64,000 nucleotides of DNA, taken from Gavia stellata (lineage: Eukaryota > Chordata > Aves > Gaviiformes > Gaviidae). The position numbers and the translations under genes were made by a program. Within the stretch, counting starts at the first letter, position 1. Each line of letters begins with the position of its first letter. Location: positions 30,567,236-30,631,235 of the forward strand of contig NC_082603.1 of NCBI RefSeq assembly GCF_030936135.1, read 5' to 3'. Positions 1 through 18,630 of this stretch are shown one piece after another. The notes beneath the pieces were generated by a model that ran no database searches, had not been told where the DNA came from, and saw only the letters and a program-made list of their open reading frames with translations.

Positions 1-2456
1 CTTACCTGCACAACTGCATTTATTTATGCCTTAGGTTACCTAATGAATCAGTTTGCTACTCCTTAGTTCTTCCTTCCCTCCCCTGGGCGATGCAGCCAGT
101 GGGGAGACCGGAGCCGTGCGGCTCATGGATAAAGCAGGAGGCCAGGGATGGCCGGTTCCCAGCGCTGTGAGCCCTTCTGCACTAGCTGTAGTCCGTGTGA
201 CTTCTGGAATTCCCTTGAAATAGGGGGTCTGGAAGGGCACAGGCACCTGAACCCTACAGAGTGCACTCCCAACACTGTCCTGGCTTTGAAACGTCTGAGC
301 TGCTATAGTCTGCCTGTGGCAAACCCACTCACAGGGGGTCCTACAGGACCCTCGCTGGTTTGAGTTCCCCTGCCACATGGGTTACACATCAGGCTGGAGG
401 AAGAAGGGGCTCCTCGCACATCCTAAAGTTTGGCCTCACTGGCCCAGGCATGCATTTCTCCTAAATTCTGCTCTTTCTCCTCCGGTTTTCCTTGGCAGCC
501 GCTCTGCGGTGCAGACCAGCCGCAGGGTACCGTTAAGACACGTTACAAAGGCAGGGACTCTCCACAAGCTCCTGTCTTCATGCTGGGGAAACCCTTTTAG
601 ATTAAAAGGGAGGATGAAAGGGCTGAGCAGTGGCTCCCGTGTGCTGTTTCTCTGGCACGGTGCCTTTGAAATAGCTAGTTCCCTTTTTACAGAGGAAACG
701 TTAAATGAAGGAGGCACCCAATCTGGAGAAAAGGTTCTTCTTTCTTCCCTTTTCTTACCAGATTAAGCCCAGCCCACAGATTTCTTTCAGTGAAAGAGTA
801 CATAAAGCCGACGGACCTATAGCGACCTGCTGGCCCCAGGAAAGAGAGGAGGGAAGCATCTTCTGGAGGTGAGTGACATCTGCTCTCCTCCCCGGTCTGT
901 GCTGCTGGTGCTTGGGGAGTACAGGATGGGCTCGGAGCAGCACCGGGAGGGATGGAGGGGGAATTCACCCCTGCCAGAGCTGACTTCTGACCCTGGCTTC
1001 TGAAGAGCAAGTCTGGAAAGGCACCAGGCGACAGCTTGCTCCGTTCCCCATCAGCAGGCACAGCTAAGGAGAGCTTTGTCCTGCTGCAAATTACTTGGGC
1101 GAAAGAAGATGGGAGTAGACAAGACCTTCCCTGTCCTTCAGAAAAGAGACTGCGCAGCGGCTCACCATTTTTCATCTTTTAAGAGGCTCTTCAAAGGTTT
1201 CTTCACAAAGAACCCAAACTTTTAGATCTCATTTGCTTCCCCGGCAGACCTGTAATATGAGGGGTTTGCTAGGCTGGCCCCGCATTCAGAGGTGTTAAGG
1301 CAAGAAGCCGCCACAGATGTCTTTCGGAGCCCTGATCATTTGAAGTAGGCTCCAGGAACTTTCCTCCCGGGGTATGTTAGCACACCACGCGGCAGGAGCA
1401 TAAGATGGAGCAGAAATTGGAGGCTGGAGCAGAGGAGGGACAGAGGAAAGCAGATAAGAAGAGGTAGAAGGAGGGAAATACGTCGGGAGTTCGCCAGCGC
1501 AGCTGGCTGCAGCCAGCAAACCCTTGCTCCTCCATGCAGCACTCAGCACCAGAAGCACTGAATCTCCCTTGCTGCTTTAAATGGCTGTGGCACTTTGTAA
1601 GTGTTTTTAACACTAATGAGTGAGCCCTCCCATAGCAGAGATCATGTTGTGGAGGATACCACAAAGGCTGGAGAGCCCTTCTGCATTTGTTTAAGTGCCC
1701 CTCTGCACAGGTGCTGATACTGCAGGATAAATCCTCCCCCAGTTCAGGTGGATGTACTGGCATTTCACAGGAGGGGAAACTGAGGCACGAAGGGACTCTG
1801 ACATGCCACAGGATGCAGAAAAGGGATGCCCGTGCCAGGGTTACACTGCAATTAATGATGCTCTAATTCTTCTGCTGTCAGTCCACTGAACACCATCCAC
1901 GGTCTCTGTCAATTAGACTAGATTATGGGATAATCCTTGCTAATTATATATTATTATAGAGCAAGCAGTTATCTCCCTATAAAGGGTGCTCCTATAATGG
2001 ACAAACAGTGTTCCTCTAGCACAGCCAGCCCCAATACCAGAAAGAAAAAAAAAAAAAAGGCAAACCCATTTCTGCTGTGGCCAATATTTTGCCTGAGCTG
2101 AAATTTTCACATTGCAAACACTGCACTCCCACCCCGGATGGATGGAGGGGGAGGAGAAGGAGGGCTGCAATGGGCAGAGCCAGCTGGAGAAGGGAGGCAG
2201 GGTCAAATCCACACCCCCTGAACCTGCGGCAGAAGCATGGCTGTAAGCTCAAAATCCAGCTGTAAACTCTCCCATACATCACGGAGCAAATGCCTGGTTC
2301 AGCCTCCGCATGCAAAAACCCCCGTGAGCAGGGGAGGGGGACCTCGCTGTCCCCGGGGCCATGACGGCCGGGAAACGGGGTTTAAAATAAGCTAGGGAAA
2401 CAACTCCCGGTAAACGCCGTCATTGCATTTTTAATTGTCCATATGCTTGATCCATT
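1..2456. other. Left flank, no recognised gene
   Basis: I see no exon here that I can assign. The open frames are short and have no family resemblance. The stretch holds an A13-type tract near 2045-2058, a possible decayed MIR fragment near 1764-1830, and at the extreme left edge a minus-strand sequence resembling a splice donor (CAG followed by GTAAG across positions 1-8). Any 5' UTR exon or promoter of the receptor gene that starts at 2469 should lie in this stretch, but no TATA box or CpG island marks it clearly. Confidence 0.4.
1764..1830 (+). repeat. possible MIR SINE fragment
   Basis: The sequence contains GGGGAAACTGAGGCACGAAG, which resembles the well known core of mammalian-wide interspersed repeats (GAAACTGAGGCACAGAGAGG), followed by a diverged tail. 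It is short and old, and chance similarity is possible. Confidence 0.3.
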
Positions 2457-2468
2457 ATGTTTCCCCAG

Positions 2469-2547
2469 ATGGCAAGGCTGCTTGACTACTGCCTCCTCAT
2501 CTGTGCCGCCACGGCTGGAGTCTCCGGCGGGTACCTGGATCCCCGAG
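2469..2547 (+). CDS. receptor exon 1: signal peptide
   Basis: Encodes Met plus a hydrophobic core (LLDYCLLICAATAGVSG) and ends in phase 1 before GTAGAG. The ATG immediately follows an AG preceded by a pyrimidine run, so this may be the 3' part of an exon whose 5' UTR is split. Confidence 0.7.
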
Positions 2548-5500
2548 GTAGAGACACCCCCGTGGCAGGCTGGCATTGTCCACCTGAGCAGGCAGGGTTA
2601 GCCGCTTCCCTGCGGAGAAGGGCTTTGGTTTGCCAGGGAGGGGGGCTTTGCTGGCGGCCAAAGCCAAAAGGGGTTGGAGGGTCCTGTCGCCCTTATCGCT
2701 GGCCTGCGTCACAGGACTTCAGTCTGTGCAGGGAGGCTGTAGGGAGACTGGATTGCTGAAGGCTGGACGTGAGTCACTGATGGGAAAGGAAAGAATCCCA
2801 GGAGTGAGGTCCGAAAGCCACACAGCTCAGGAAAATAACTTCAAGGCATTCTACTGCTCCCCCATCCCAACTCTCCAATGCTCCTTTGCCATTTTACATA
2901 CTCAGACGCAAGCAAAAGCGACCTGTCCAAGCCATGGGCTCAGCCAGAGCAGAAAAGTACCTGGAATCCTACTTGTGCTTTGGCTTTTGTATGCTCCCAT
3001 GTAGGACAAATCGATGGTTCCTCCCAATCTAGAAACAAATAACCCCCTTTTGGGGAGCTGGAACAAGTCCTGGTTTTGCAGCCCAGTGGCACCCTCCAAG
3101 CAGGGATGGAGGTGCTCGCACCCACCCAGAAGGTTTCGCTGGGATGGCCAACGCGGTTTCTACCCCCATCTGCCCCTTTTGCATATGTTAGTCCCTATCC
3201 CAGGGACAGGGGAAAGAGGGGGTGACGCTCCCAGGCTGCTGGTGGCCAACGTCGCTGCTCACACTAACACTCCAGCCAGCTCCAAACCAGTTACACCTTC
3301 CTTCTCCCACTGGGTGCAGAAGATGGCCTGGGCAACTGGGACCAGTAAGCACCTTGCTGCATCCCAGTCCACAGGAGCTCCTTGCCCTGACCTGCACAGG
3401 ATGGTGAGAGCCGCGGGGAGGTGAGGGAGCGAGCTCCATCCCAGACCCATCTCTGTTTGGGCAGACGCCCGCCTTGTGTCCAGGCTACAGGGCTGGGACC
3501 CGGCGAGGGCTGACACCTGCCCCAGGCTCAGGCACCGTAATGTGGTGCTATGGAGGGGGCCGACGGTTCCCTCTTCCCTGTCCCATCTGTCCCCGCAGGG
3601 GTGCCCAGCCACCCGGGCGTGAGCTGCATCCTGTTCTACCCCAACCACATGCAGTGCCGCTGGTCCCCATGGGACGCAGCCCCGGCCAACACCTCCCTCC
3701 ACCTCTGGTACAGGATGAGGTAAGTCCTGGAAACCTTATCCCGGCCGTGAAACACCAACCGCCTCCAGCGGGAGTAGAGGAGAGGAGGGATGGCGTGGCT
3801 CAATGCATGGCACGGGGTTTTTTTCCTGTTCCCCTTCTCCCGCAGGCATCAGAGGGTACCAAAATGCCGTGGTTTGCCCCTTGCCCGTAACAGGGTTTGG
3901 GGAGGTGTTCGCCGACTTGTTTTTCCACCCACAAATAGGAGAGGCTGTGGGGGTGGCTTCGTGCTGGGGAGCAGCGCTGCGGTGCAGAGCAGCACCACCT
4001 CCATGGGGCTGCTCGCCTCGTACCCGCTGTGGTTTTGGGGGCTGGGGACATGGGCTGGCCCCGGGGCATGCTGACGGAGGGGTCTGCTGGCATCCTCACT
4101 GCCTCTTTGGGGTGCAGGGGAGCCCCAGAAGTGGAAGAGTGTAAAGACTATGTCACTGCCGGCCCCAACTCCTGCTACTTCAGCCGGGAGAACTTCTGCC
4201 TCTACCTGACGTACGAGATCTGGGTGGAGGCGGAGGGCTGGGCGTCCGAGAGGCTGGTGGTGAACACGGGGGACATCGGTGAGTCCATCACTCTGTTGGG
4301 AGGGAAGAGGGGGAGCAGGCACGTGAAGCTGGTGGCACCTAACGGTGCAGGCTGGGTGGGGGGTCTCCCTCCCTGACACAACTCCCTCTCCTTGGTCCAT
4401 CAACCGGCGGCTCGGGGGACGCTGCCGAGCAGCCCCTTGCTGCCCACGGCTGGTGCTGACCCTGTGGTTTTGTTGCCCCAACTCGCGCAGCCAAGATGGA
4501 CCCCCCCCGGGGTGTGACGGCCAGCGGCCAGGGCACCTACCTGTCGGTGGACTGGCAGTACCCACTGGGCATCACCCCCTCCTACTTCCCGCTGCTGTTC
4601 CAGCTGCGGTACCGGGAGCTGGGCAGTGGCACATGGGTGGTGAGTCCTCTGTCCTTCCCGGCGCAGACCCCCTCTCGGCACAACACCCGCTGACCCATCC
4701 AAGGTCCCGGGGAGCCGTGACTGGCTCAGTGGGAAAAGTGGCTGGGGGCCTTCTGGCCTTAAACACGTCCCCGCGAAAAGTACCCCGAGGAGCAGCAAAG
4801 CTGTTCCTGGTGCAAGCCCACAAACCACCCTCGCTGTCGCCCCAGGGCCAGTCGCTATTAAATTAACCGTAAAGGCCCATTTGAGGTGAGGATGCAGGTT
4901 TGAACCGGAGAGGAGAACGGATTAGGGGGTCCCAGCCGGCCTCATTCCTGGCATTCCTGGGGAAAGGGAAAAAATAAGATAAAGAACCAAAGAAGGATCA
5001 GAGCGGGACTTCCCGGCTAGGTGGTCCCAAGCCATGGCCCAGCGTGGGACTCGGGCTGGCCGGGCAGCGCTGCCGAGGGGCACACTCGCACCAGGGCTGC
5101 CAGCGGTACCGACCTCGGCATCCGGAGCCACCCCGTGCGTGTCCTGCACGGGGAACAAGGATCTTGCAAGCAGCTCTCCACTGGCTGGTGCCATGATCAG
5201 CCGCTCCCCATCTTCACACCACTGCTTTTGGAGCTGGGGGATTTCGGGGAGGATGGAGGACACAGGGCACGCTCCCAGCCACGGGGAACATTTGGGAAGA
5301 AGGAAAAAAACTCTAAACTATTCACTGAAGCAGCAGGGTTTGTGCCCACGGAGGCAGTGCAATGCTGCATGCCACCAGCACCACTCAGAGACGGGCAGTT
5401 CAGCTCCAGCACAGGCTCCCTGGGTGTCACAAGCATGCCAGTTCTCTGCACCCCAGTCCCAGACTGTGGGACTTGATTATAAAAACTGAAAATACACAAA

Positions 5501-5854
5501 TAACCCTCTGAATAGGGGGAGAGGGAAGAAATCACTGGAGGAGAGCTGTGAGAGTCATTTATATACATTTCCCCTCCTCTTTCTCAGCACGAGCCTGATG
5601 TGGGGGAGCAGACCAGCTACCACATCTACGACGTGAGGCCGGACACCATCTACATCCTGACAGTCCGCTGCAAGAGCGCGGAGGGGAATGGCTTCTGGAG
5701 CGAGTGGAGCACCCCAGCCAGCGTGAGCTCGGGGACCGCCAGCACCCGCAGCAAGAGCACGCACCCCACGGCAGCGGGGCTGGCCCCAGTCCCGGCTCCC
5801 CTTCCCACCCCTGGCGTCACCGCAGAAAACTTTACTGAGTATTACATAGAATAA
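2469..5854 (+). CDS. soluble class I cytokine receptor (gp130/CRLF1/EBI3-type), 5 exons
   Basis: Predicted secreted cytokine-binding protein. Exons 2469-2547, 3599-3719, 4118-4278, 4491-4639 and 5588-5854 (phases 1, 2, 1, 0) give 777 nt, 258 residues. Residues 1-22 look like a signal peptide. FNIII domain 1 carries paired cysteines C36/C46 (QCRW) and C75/C86 and the stretch YEIWVEAE (99-106), which from recall resembles gp130 and CRLF1. The DPPRG linker (124-128) opens domain 2, which has FQLRYRE and the signature WSEWS at 207-211. A Ser/Thr/Pro-rich tail of about 45 residues follows; there is no membrane helix. N57 (NTS) and an NFT near the C-terminus are N-glycosylation sequons. Architecture and length recall EBI3 (p28/p35 partner), while domain 1 recalls CRLF1 without its Ig domain. 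An upstream in-frame ATG at 2457 exists; 2469 directly follows an acceptor-like TTTCCCCAG. Family is secure from motifs; orthology and function are inference. Confidence 0.82.
3599..3719 (+). CDS. receptor exon 2: first half of FNIII domain 1
   Basis: The acceptor is CCCCGCAG and the donor is GTAAGT (strong), phase 1 to 2. It carries the first disulfide pair of class I receptors, C36 and C46, with C46 in the family-typical CRW context, and the NTS sequon at residue 57. It follows the signal exon directly, so no Ig-like domain is present. Confidence 0.85.
4118..4278 (+). CDS. receptor exon 3: second half of FNIII domain 1
   Basis: Acceptor GGTGCAG, donor GTGAGT, phase 2 to 1. It encodes the second cysteine pair (C75, C86), an extra cysteine C94 and the YEIWVEAE strand, the part most like gp130 and CRLF1. 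Confidence 0.87.
4491..4639 (+). CDS. receptor exon 4: FNIII domain 2, first half
   Basis: Acceptor CTCGCGCAG, donor GTGAGT, phase 1 to 0. It begins with the inter-domain KMDPPRGV linker and contains VDWQYP and FQLRYREL, typical of strands in domain 2 of IL-6/IL-12 family receptors. Confidence 0.86.
5588..5854 (+). CDS. receptor exon 5: WSEWS motif and soluble tail
   Basis: The acceptor is CCTCTTTCTCAG. It encodes YILTVRCKSAEGNGFWSEWS and a low-complexity Ser/Thr/Pro/Ala tail ending in a TAA that overlaps an AATAAA hexamer (5850-5855). A GTGAGC at 5723 could serve as an alternative donor just after the WSEWS motif. If used, the tail would be replaced by unseen downstream exons. I found no membrane exon between here and CDCP2. 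Confidence 0.8.
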   Translation, partial: HEPDVGEQTSYHIYDVRPDTIYILTVRCKSAEGNGFWSEWSTPASVSSGTASTRSKSTHPTAAGLAPVPAPLPTPGVTAENFTEYYIE

Positions 5855-8800
5855 ACCATCAAAGGGTAGTTGCCTGGTAAGGGGTGAGCACCCAGCTGGT
5901 GCCCAGGAAGCTTTTTCTTTCTGCAGCCACCAAGGTAACACACCGGCCAGTTTATTTTCATTTTAAGAGAAAGACATGAGTCAGCAGAACCTCACTGCAC
6001 CCCTCAGGCCACATAAATCTCAAGCAAGAGGAGCGTGTGACACTTTGCTTAAGAAAGCATCATGACACCCTTTGTTTTTTCCAAGCGTGGAAACCTGGGG
6101 TCTATACAGCATTCCTGGAAGGAGAGGGACACGAGCTATCTGTCACAGCCAAAGCATTGCTTTGGAAAAGAGAAGCCCTTCAAACAGCCAGCTCCTGCAT
6201 GGTGACCCCCAGGGCTGGGTGTGCAGCATCCGTCTGGCGTGCTGAGCTCACGTGAGAAGTCAAGCACCTGCTCCCTACTTCCAGCGCTGCAGCCAGAGGG
6301 GCCCCATCCCTCTCCCCGTGCCAGCAGCCCGACAGCGTGCACAGCCAGGCAGCCGTGCACGAGCCACTGGAGAGCCCCAAGCTCTACCCCATGCCGCAGC
6401 AACAGACCCAGCATCCCTGGGGGGCTCCAGCACAGCCACCAAGGGGGTCACCCAGCCTCGAGCGATCTCCAGAGCTCACCCAGCTGCCGTGCTGCTTGGG
6501 CTCTCACCTCTCTCGTGCTGGGTGGCTCCAGGGGACTGGAGAGCAATGATGCCAGTACAGGCAAACTGGCACCCTGCCTTCCCACACTCCTTCCCAGCCC
6601 CACGGTGCCCTGCCTGCCTCCCCACAGCTTTGGGGGCATCAGAGAGACTCTGCGCAAGCCTGGACACAGCTGTGTCCAGTTTGCATCCTCAGCAGAGCAC
6701 TCCCACCCTGGGGCTCCTCCAGGCTGCTGATGGCCATCAGGGCATGACCGCCTACACCTGAATGGGCTTGCTCCAGGTGTAGGTGGGATTTGCCAAGGCT
6801 GCCAGACCCTCATGTTGTGGATCATGACACTACGTGCTTGCTGGGAGCCCCAGTGGGATGCCCCATCCTGCCCAGCGCCCCAGGGCTGGCCCTGTGCCTC
6901 TGGGCAGGGGGAGCAGGGTCCTGCGCAGGCAGCGGTGCCCGTTTTGGGGCACTGCCACCATCATCGCACTTGCGCAACGCGCAGCACAAAAGCACATGCC
7001 CCACCAGCACGTCCCACCAGTGTGATACAGTAGGAAAACCTTCCCGGTAAACAGAGAAAACACGGAGAGCATAGCCCTGCTTCTCTCTGATAGAAGCGAT
7101 TCTCCCAGGGAGGGAGAGGAATAAACCAACCAATCTCCTGTGGGCTCTTCCAGTCCTGTTTTCTATGATCTACGATTTTCAATGATCATTCTTCATCAGA
7201 TTTGCATGCAGGCGCTCGCAGAGAGAGAAGGGAGGCTCTCCTTCCCGCAGAACAGCAAAGCCTTTGTCTGCTCTGGAGGGATGCGACTCCACGTCCATAA
7301 GCAAAAGCAGGAGATGGAGTGGCTGCGTTCAGCTCGGTGCAATCAAACCATCAAGCTCTAAATAAATAATCAGATGGAGCGCTGCCTGTGCCTGCCGCTC
7401 TCCCCGCCTGCTCGGGAAGTGCTGGGCAAACACCAACAAGGGAAACTGAGGCCTGATAGGTGAGGACTGTGGGCATGGTAGAGGGGAAGGAGCTCTGGTG
7501 ATGGATTCCTGCAACTCATCTGAGTGGCTTTCACGTGAGGAAAAGGGTTTGTTTCCCAAAATGACCCGGGCTGTGGGCTTGCACGGTCCCCCTCCCTGGC
7601 TGGGCTCCCTCCCCAGCCGGGGCAGTGCCCAGCCAGGGGACTTTGCACCCGCTCGCAGGGGATCTTCTCCCCTCCTGGCTCTCCCCATGCGACCTCCTGT
7701 GCTGCTGCGGTCTTCACTCGCAGGGACGAGGACGGGCGTGCTTGCTGAAGGAGAACTGCTGTGGGTGCCACCCCTGCTCCGGGCCACGGCGTGGCCACGC
7801 TCAGCAGCAGCGCGGGTGGTGGCAGAGAAACCCTCCGGGCCACAGAGATGTCGTTCAATCCACTTCTGGAGAGCTTTGGTTGCGTGGAGGAGATCAGATG
7901 AACACAGATTTCTTACTAAAATTAATTTGCAAGGCCAGAACGGCTCCATCCCCTGGTTACACCTCTTCTTTCTCCTCCTGGCATGTTTTCATTAGCTCTC
8001 TCTGCAGCTCCCGCTCTTTTGCATCGCACCGCTTATAACGGTGACAAACGAGCCGCAGCCCCGCCGAGCCCCAATCCGTGTCGGGTGTCCCTGTCACAGC
8101 TGGGCTGTGGGAAAGGCAAGGGACGCTCCGGGAGAGCCTGGTGAGCCCCAGCCCCGGAGGGGAGAGCACAGCCTTTCCCCGTCCCAGGCGGGAGCTGGGC
8201 CAGCACGAAGCACCCTGGGCACAGAGCCCCACTGGTGGGGAAAGGTCGCCCGGGGCTGGGATGGTGACGGCTACAAGGGACTTTTCTCCCGGGTGTGACA
8301 GGGATGGGGATGTGCCATCAGTGCTGCCAGGTCTTTCTGTGCACCGGTGGGGGCTGTCCCACTCTGGGACCGTGTCTCAACCAGCAGCATCGTGCTCCTG
8401 GGCTGCCAGCAGCCCCTGGGAAAAGGGTGCTGGGGGGGACGACACCCAGACACGGTGGGGGGAAGGAGCTGGGGAAGCTATTGGGCAATTTGGGGAGCAG
8501 GGGGTGCAGCGGCAAGCTCGATAAACCAGCCAGGAGCAGGTTTGGGCTGGAACCCAGAGGGGGTTATCACGGGCAGTGCAGGGGGCTGGGGGGGGCTTTG
8601 CAAAGCCGCAGCCATGTCGTGAGCCATTTGGCCATTGCCATTTTGGATGGAAACCAATTCTGTGTTAACTGGGGAGAGGTGGTGCTCCGACGTCCTGGCC
8701 ACCGAACCAGGAGGATGGTTGGGGCCCCAGCCTCAGGTGTTACCTCTGTCCCCATGATGTCCCCTTCGCCCCACGCTGCCAGCACGGCTTTAATTGGGGT

Positions 8801-11620
8801 TCTCACGCTCGGTGGTGTTGGGTATCTGAGAGCGCTGAGGGACTCCCGGCCAGCGCTGGTGGTGACACCTCCGGGTTTTTGCAGAAGCAGCTTCCCAGGG
8901 TGTCAAATTTGGAACGGAAAGGGAGGGCCCTGGATAACAAGTAAGAGGCGGTTTAAGGGGGGACGTCAGTGAGCAAAATCCTGCGCGGCAGGGAGAGACT
9001 GGGTGCCAAATCCTAATGGAGCAAACGAGAGGCTGAGACACAACGGAGCATGATTGGAGGCTGAGGAGGGCTGGTGCTTGGCGAGTGTGGGAAGCTTTCC
9101 TCGCTCCGAGGGGGATGACCGGCTCAAGTGGCTCACTGCCGGCAGCAGCCGCAGATGCAGCTGGAAACGTGTCCAGGAACAAGCCGGGAAAGGGCTTTTG
9201 TAAGCCTTCAAGTCACATTAATTGCCCCATCTTTGAGCCCCTGGGTAACATCCTGCAAGGCTGAGGGTGCTGGGGAGCTCCTTGGCTTGGGGGAGCGGAG
9301 CTGCTCCCGCATTGCCAGTCCTGCATCCCGAGGGAGGCGTGCAGTCGAGCGCTGCACCTGAGGATGCTCAGGCAGTTTCAGACCAGAGCCGGAGCTGGAA
9401 ACCCTCCCTGGGGCGAGTGCTGCAGCGGCCCATATTGCTGCTGGACTCTGGGACCAGATCCAACTCCTTATTTGAGTGCACCACCACCAGCTCCCCAGAA
9501 AAGCCTTTTTCCTTGCAAATCACAGGGTGCCAGAGGCTGCAGCTGGGCGAGGAGGTGCCAGTCCTGGAGGCAAGGGGCTGGGTGCTGCTGGGTGCTGCGG
9601 GCTCCCCGCCAGACACGGGCGGCTGCAGCGTTCACCTGTTTCAGCAAAATCTGGGCTGCCAGGAAGGTTAATTATATCTTTAAATTTCTTCAGTTGTCAC
9701 ATCTTGTAACTATCGTCTCAAGCTGACAGTTCTATACCTAGCAATTAACTGGCAGCAAGGCTGTGCAGGCAGCAGGGGGGTCTGGCCTTGTTTCCCATCT
9801 ATGTACAAAACACGCTCTCAAAATGTTGCCTTAATGGATCTTAACAGTGCTGGCAAATATTTCACTCAGAAATCTCGCATTTGCCGACGTGTTGCACCAA
9901 CAAACGCCGAATCAATCCGGGCTCCGATAACGAAGGCTCCTCGTTAGGAGGCATGCACAGATTTGTGCCTTCTTCCCTCCCCAGACACCCTCTTAGGCAT
10001 CCGCGGGCTGGTGCAAACCAGGAGGAAAAGCCGCTTGATCACCACCCGGTTCCTTTACTGCTGCTTCCTCTGATGCTCAGCAGCAGGTACAGACCTGTCC
10101 CAGCGGGCTGGGAAGCAGGACATCGGTCGGGAAAGCCTTTCACCTATGGGACTGTCCTGTTGGCCCCTGCTAAAAATCCCACCGGTGGATTCAGCAGCAA
10201 GAGGGGTTTGCTGTGCGGTGCGATGCTGTCGCAGGAGTAGCCGGTACCCTCCTTAGGATGGATTCCCCTTGGGAGGTGGCACTACCAAGAAAAGGGCTCC
10301 TGGATTACCCACCCACTGCCCTCAACTTCAATTTTTTGCCCTTGGATGACCACGTTTGGACATTTTAAGATCTCTCCCGGCACCACAGTGTGTTTTACAC
10401 AGGCTGGGGTGCGTGGCCCCTACACCAGGCTCCCAGGGCTGCATTCACCCTGCTTCTGCAGCGGGATTTCACACTGGCTTTGCCGTACGCTGGTTCTGAC
10501 CCACGCCAGGACAAACACAGGCTGCTCTGTGACAGCCCCCCCGCACCGTGATGCTGAAAGGGAATTTCCTTTGCGTTGGTACGGCACAAGAGGCAGGTGG
10601 GGGTTATTTGGCCATCCAGCAGTCAGTAGCATCAGGGCTCTTGGGGAGGACCCCAAGTTTTCTGTAGGTGCAGGTGACTGCAGGACTCCTATTTTTGTGC
10701 TCTCAGCTGCTGAGCTCACCTTCTGCGAGGACCAAAGGTGGAGGTCTGGTGTCACTGAGGTTGGCAGTGTCAGTCCTGAGGGATCCAGCCCCTCCTGCTG
10801 AGGCCATCTTTAAAAGGTTACCGAAACCTCCGTGCCCACGGTTTCAGACTCCAGGAGTGATGCCGGTACAGAGCACACAGCGGTGGACACCTGGGCATGC
10901 TGGAAAGGAGGAAAACACAGAGGAGAAGAGAGATTGTTCTCCTTTCCTCCAGCTGCTGGTGGCTGAAGTGCTCAGGTGAGTCCTGCAAGCAACGGGTGGG
11001 TTAGATGACAAGCGAAGATCAAACAAGGAGCTCCAGGGCGCCTGGAGAACGGTCTCATCGCATCATCTGCAGACATCCAGAAACACTGCCTGGAAGCAGC
11101 TACATGAGCTACATCTATATGTGCCAAGTGGCGATACCTACAACACAGCTCTACAGTACTCCCCCGAGCATGGGCGGGAGCGTGGAAAATATTTGTTGGG
11201 AATATCACTATATTTGGGGATGGTTTGTACCTTCAAGAATTCAGCTAGAAATAATTGACAGGATGATTTGCAGTCATCGGCAGACAACGTTACTTTCCCA
11301 AAAGCAGCAGCACCAGAGGGAAAACAAATTGAAGCAGGTGTGGGAAGAGTTAGGAAGCGCAAGAATTGCATTCCCGAGCCAAATGGACAGATTGAGACAG
11401 AGGAAAACAAATTGGGAAGGGAAACGGCTGCCTATTGCCCAAATTTTTCAGGCGCTGGGAGGAGGTGGAGGTTGGGTTCTGGCTCTGTTTCGGGGCCTGG
11501 GAGCTGTGTCTCTGAGCAGCTGGGTTAGTGCTCAACCTGGGGTGAGGCTGGGTTTTGGGGTGTGTTTCCACCCTGGGCAGAGCTGGGATTGCAAGCCCTG
11601 GAGATCTGGGGAGCAGCATC
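5855..11620. other. Intergenic: receptor to CDCP2 (tail-to-tail)
   Basis: GC-rich DNA with no exon I recognise on either strand. It should hold the 3' UTRs of the receptor (plus) and CDCP2 (minus). Candidate plus-strand poly(A) hexamers are AATAAA at 5850-5855 and at 7120-7125. I found no clear minus-strand AATAAA just below 11621. An AT-rich island lies at about 9665-9880. A short GGGAAACTGAGGCC at about 7440 is MIR-like but too short to call. Confidence 0.4.
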
Positions 11621-18572
<6,952 letters not shown>

Positions 18573-18630
18573 CCTCCGGCAGGCAAATCTCCCCTCACCG
18601 GCACCCGAGCATCCTTTTGAAGCTGTCTAT

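Noticed and set aside
3849-4565. 238-codon minus-strand open frame
   Set aside because: Antisense shadow of receptor exons 3 and 4; GC-rich, no family motif.
5855-11600. A membrane-spanning exon for the cytokine receptor
   Set aside because: Searched by eye for a plus-strand hydrophobic segment of about 20 residues with matching splice signals; none convincing.
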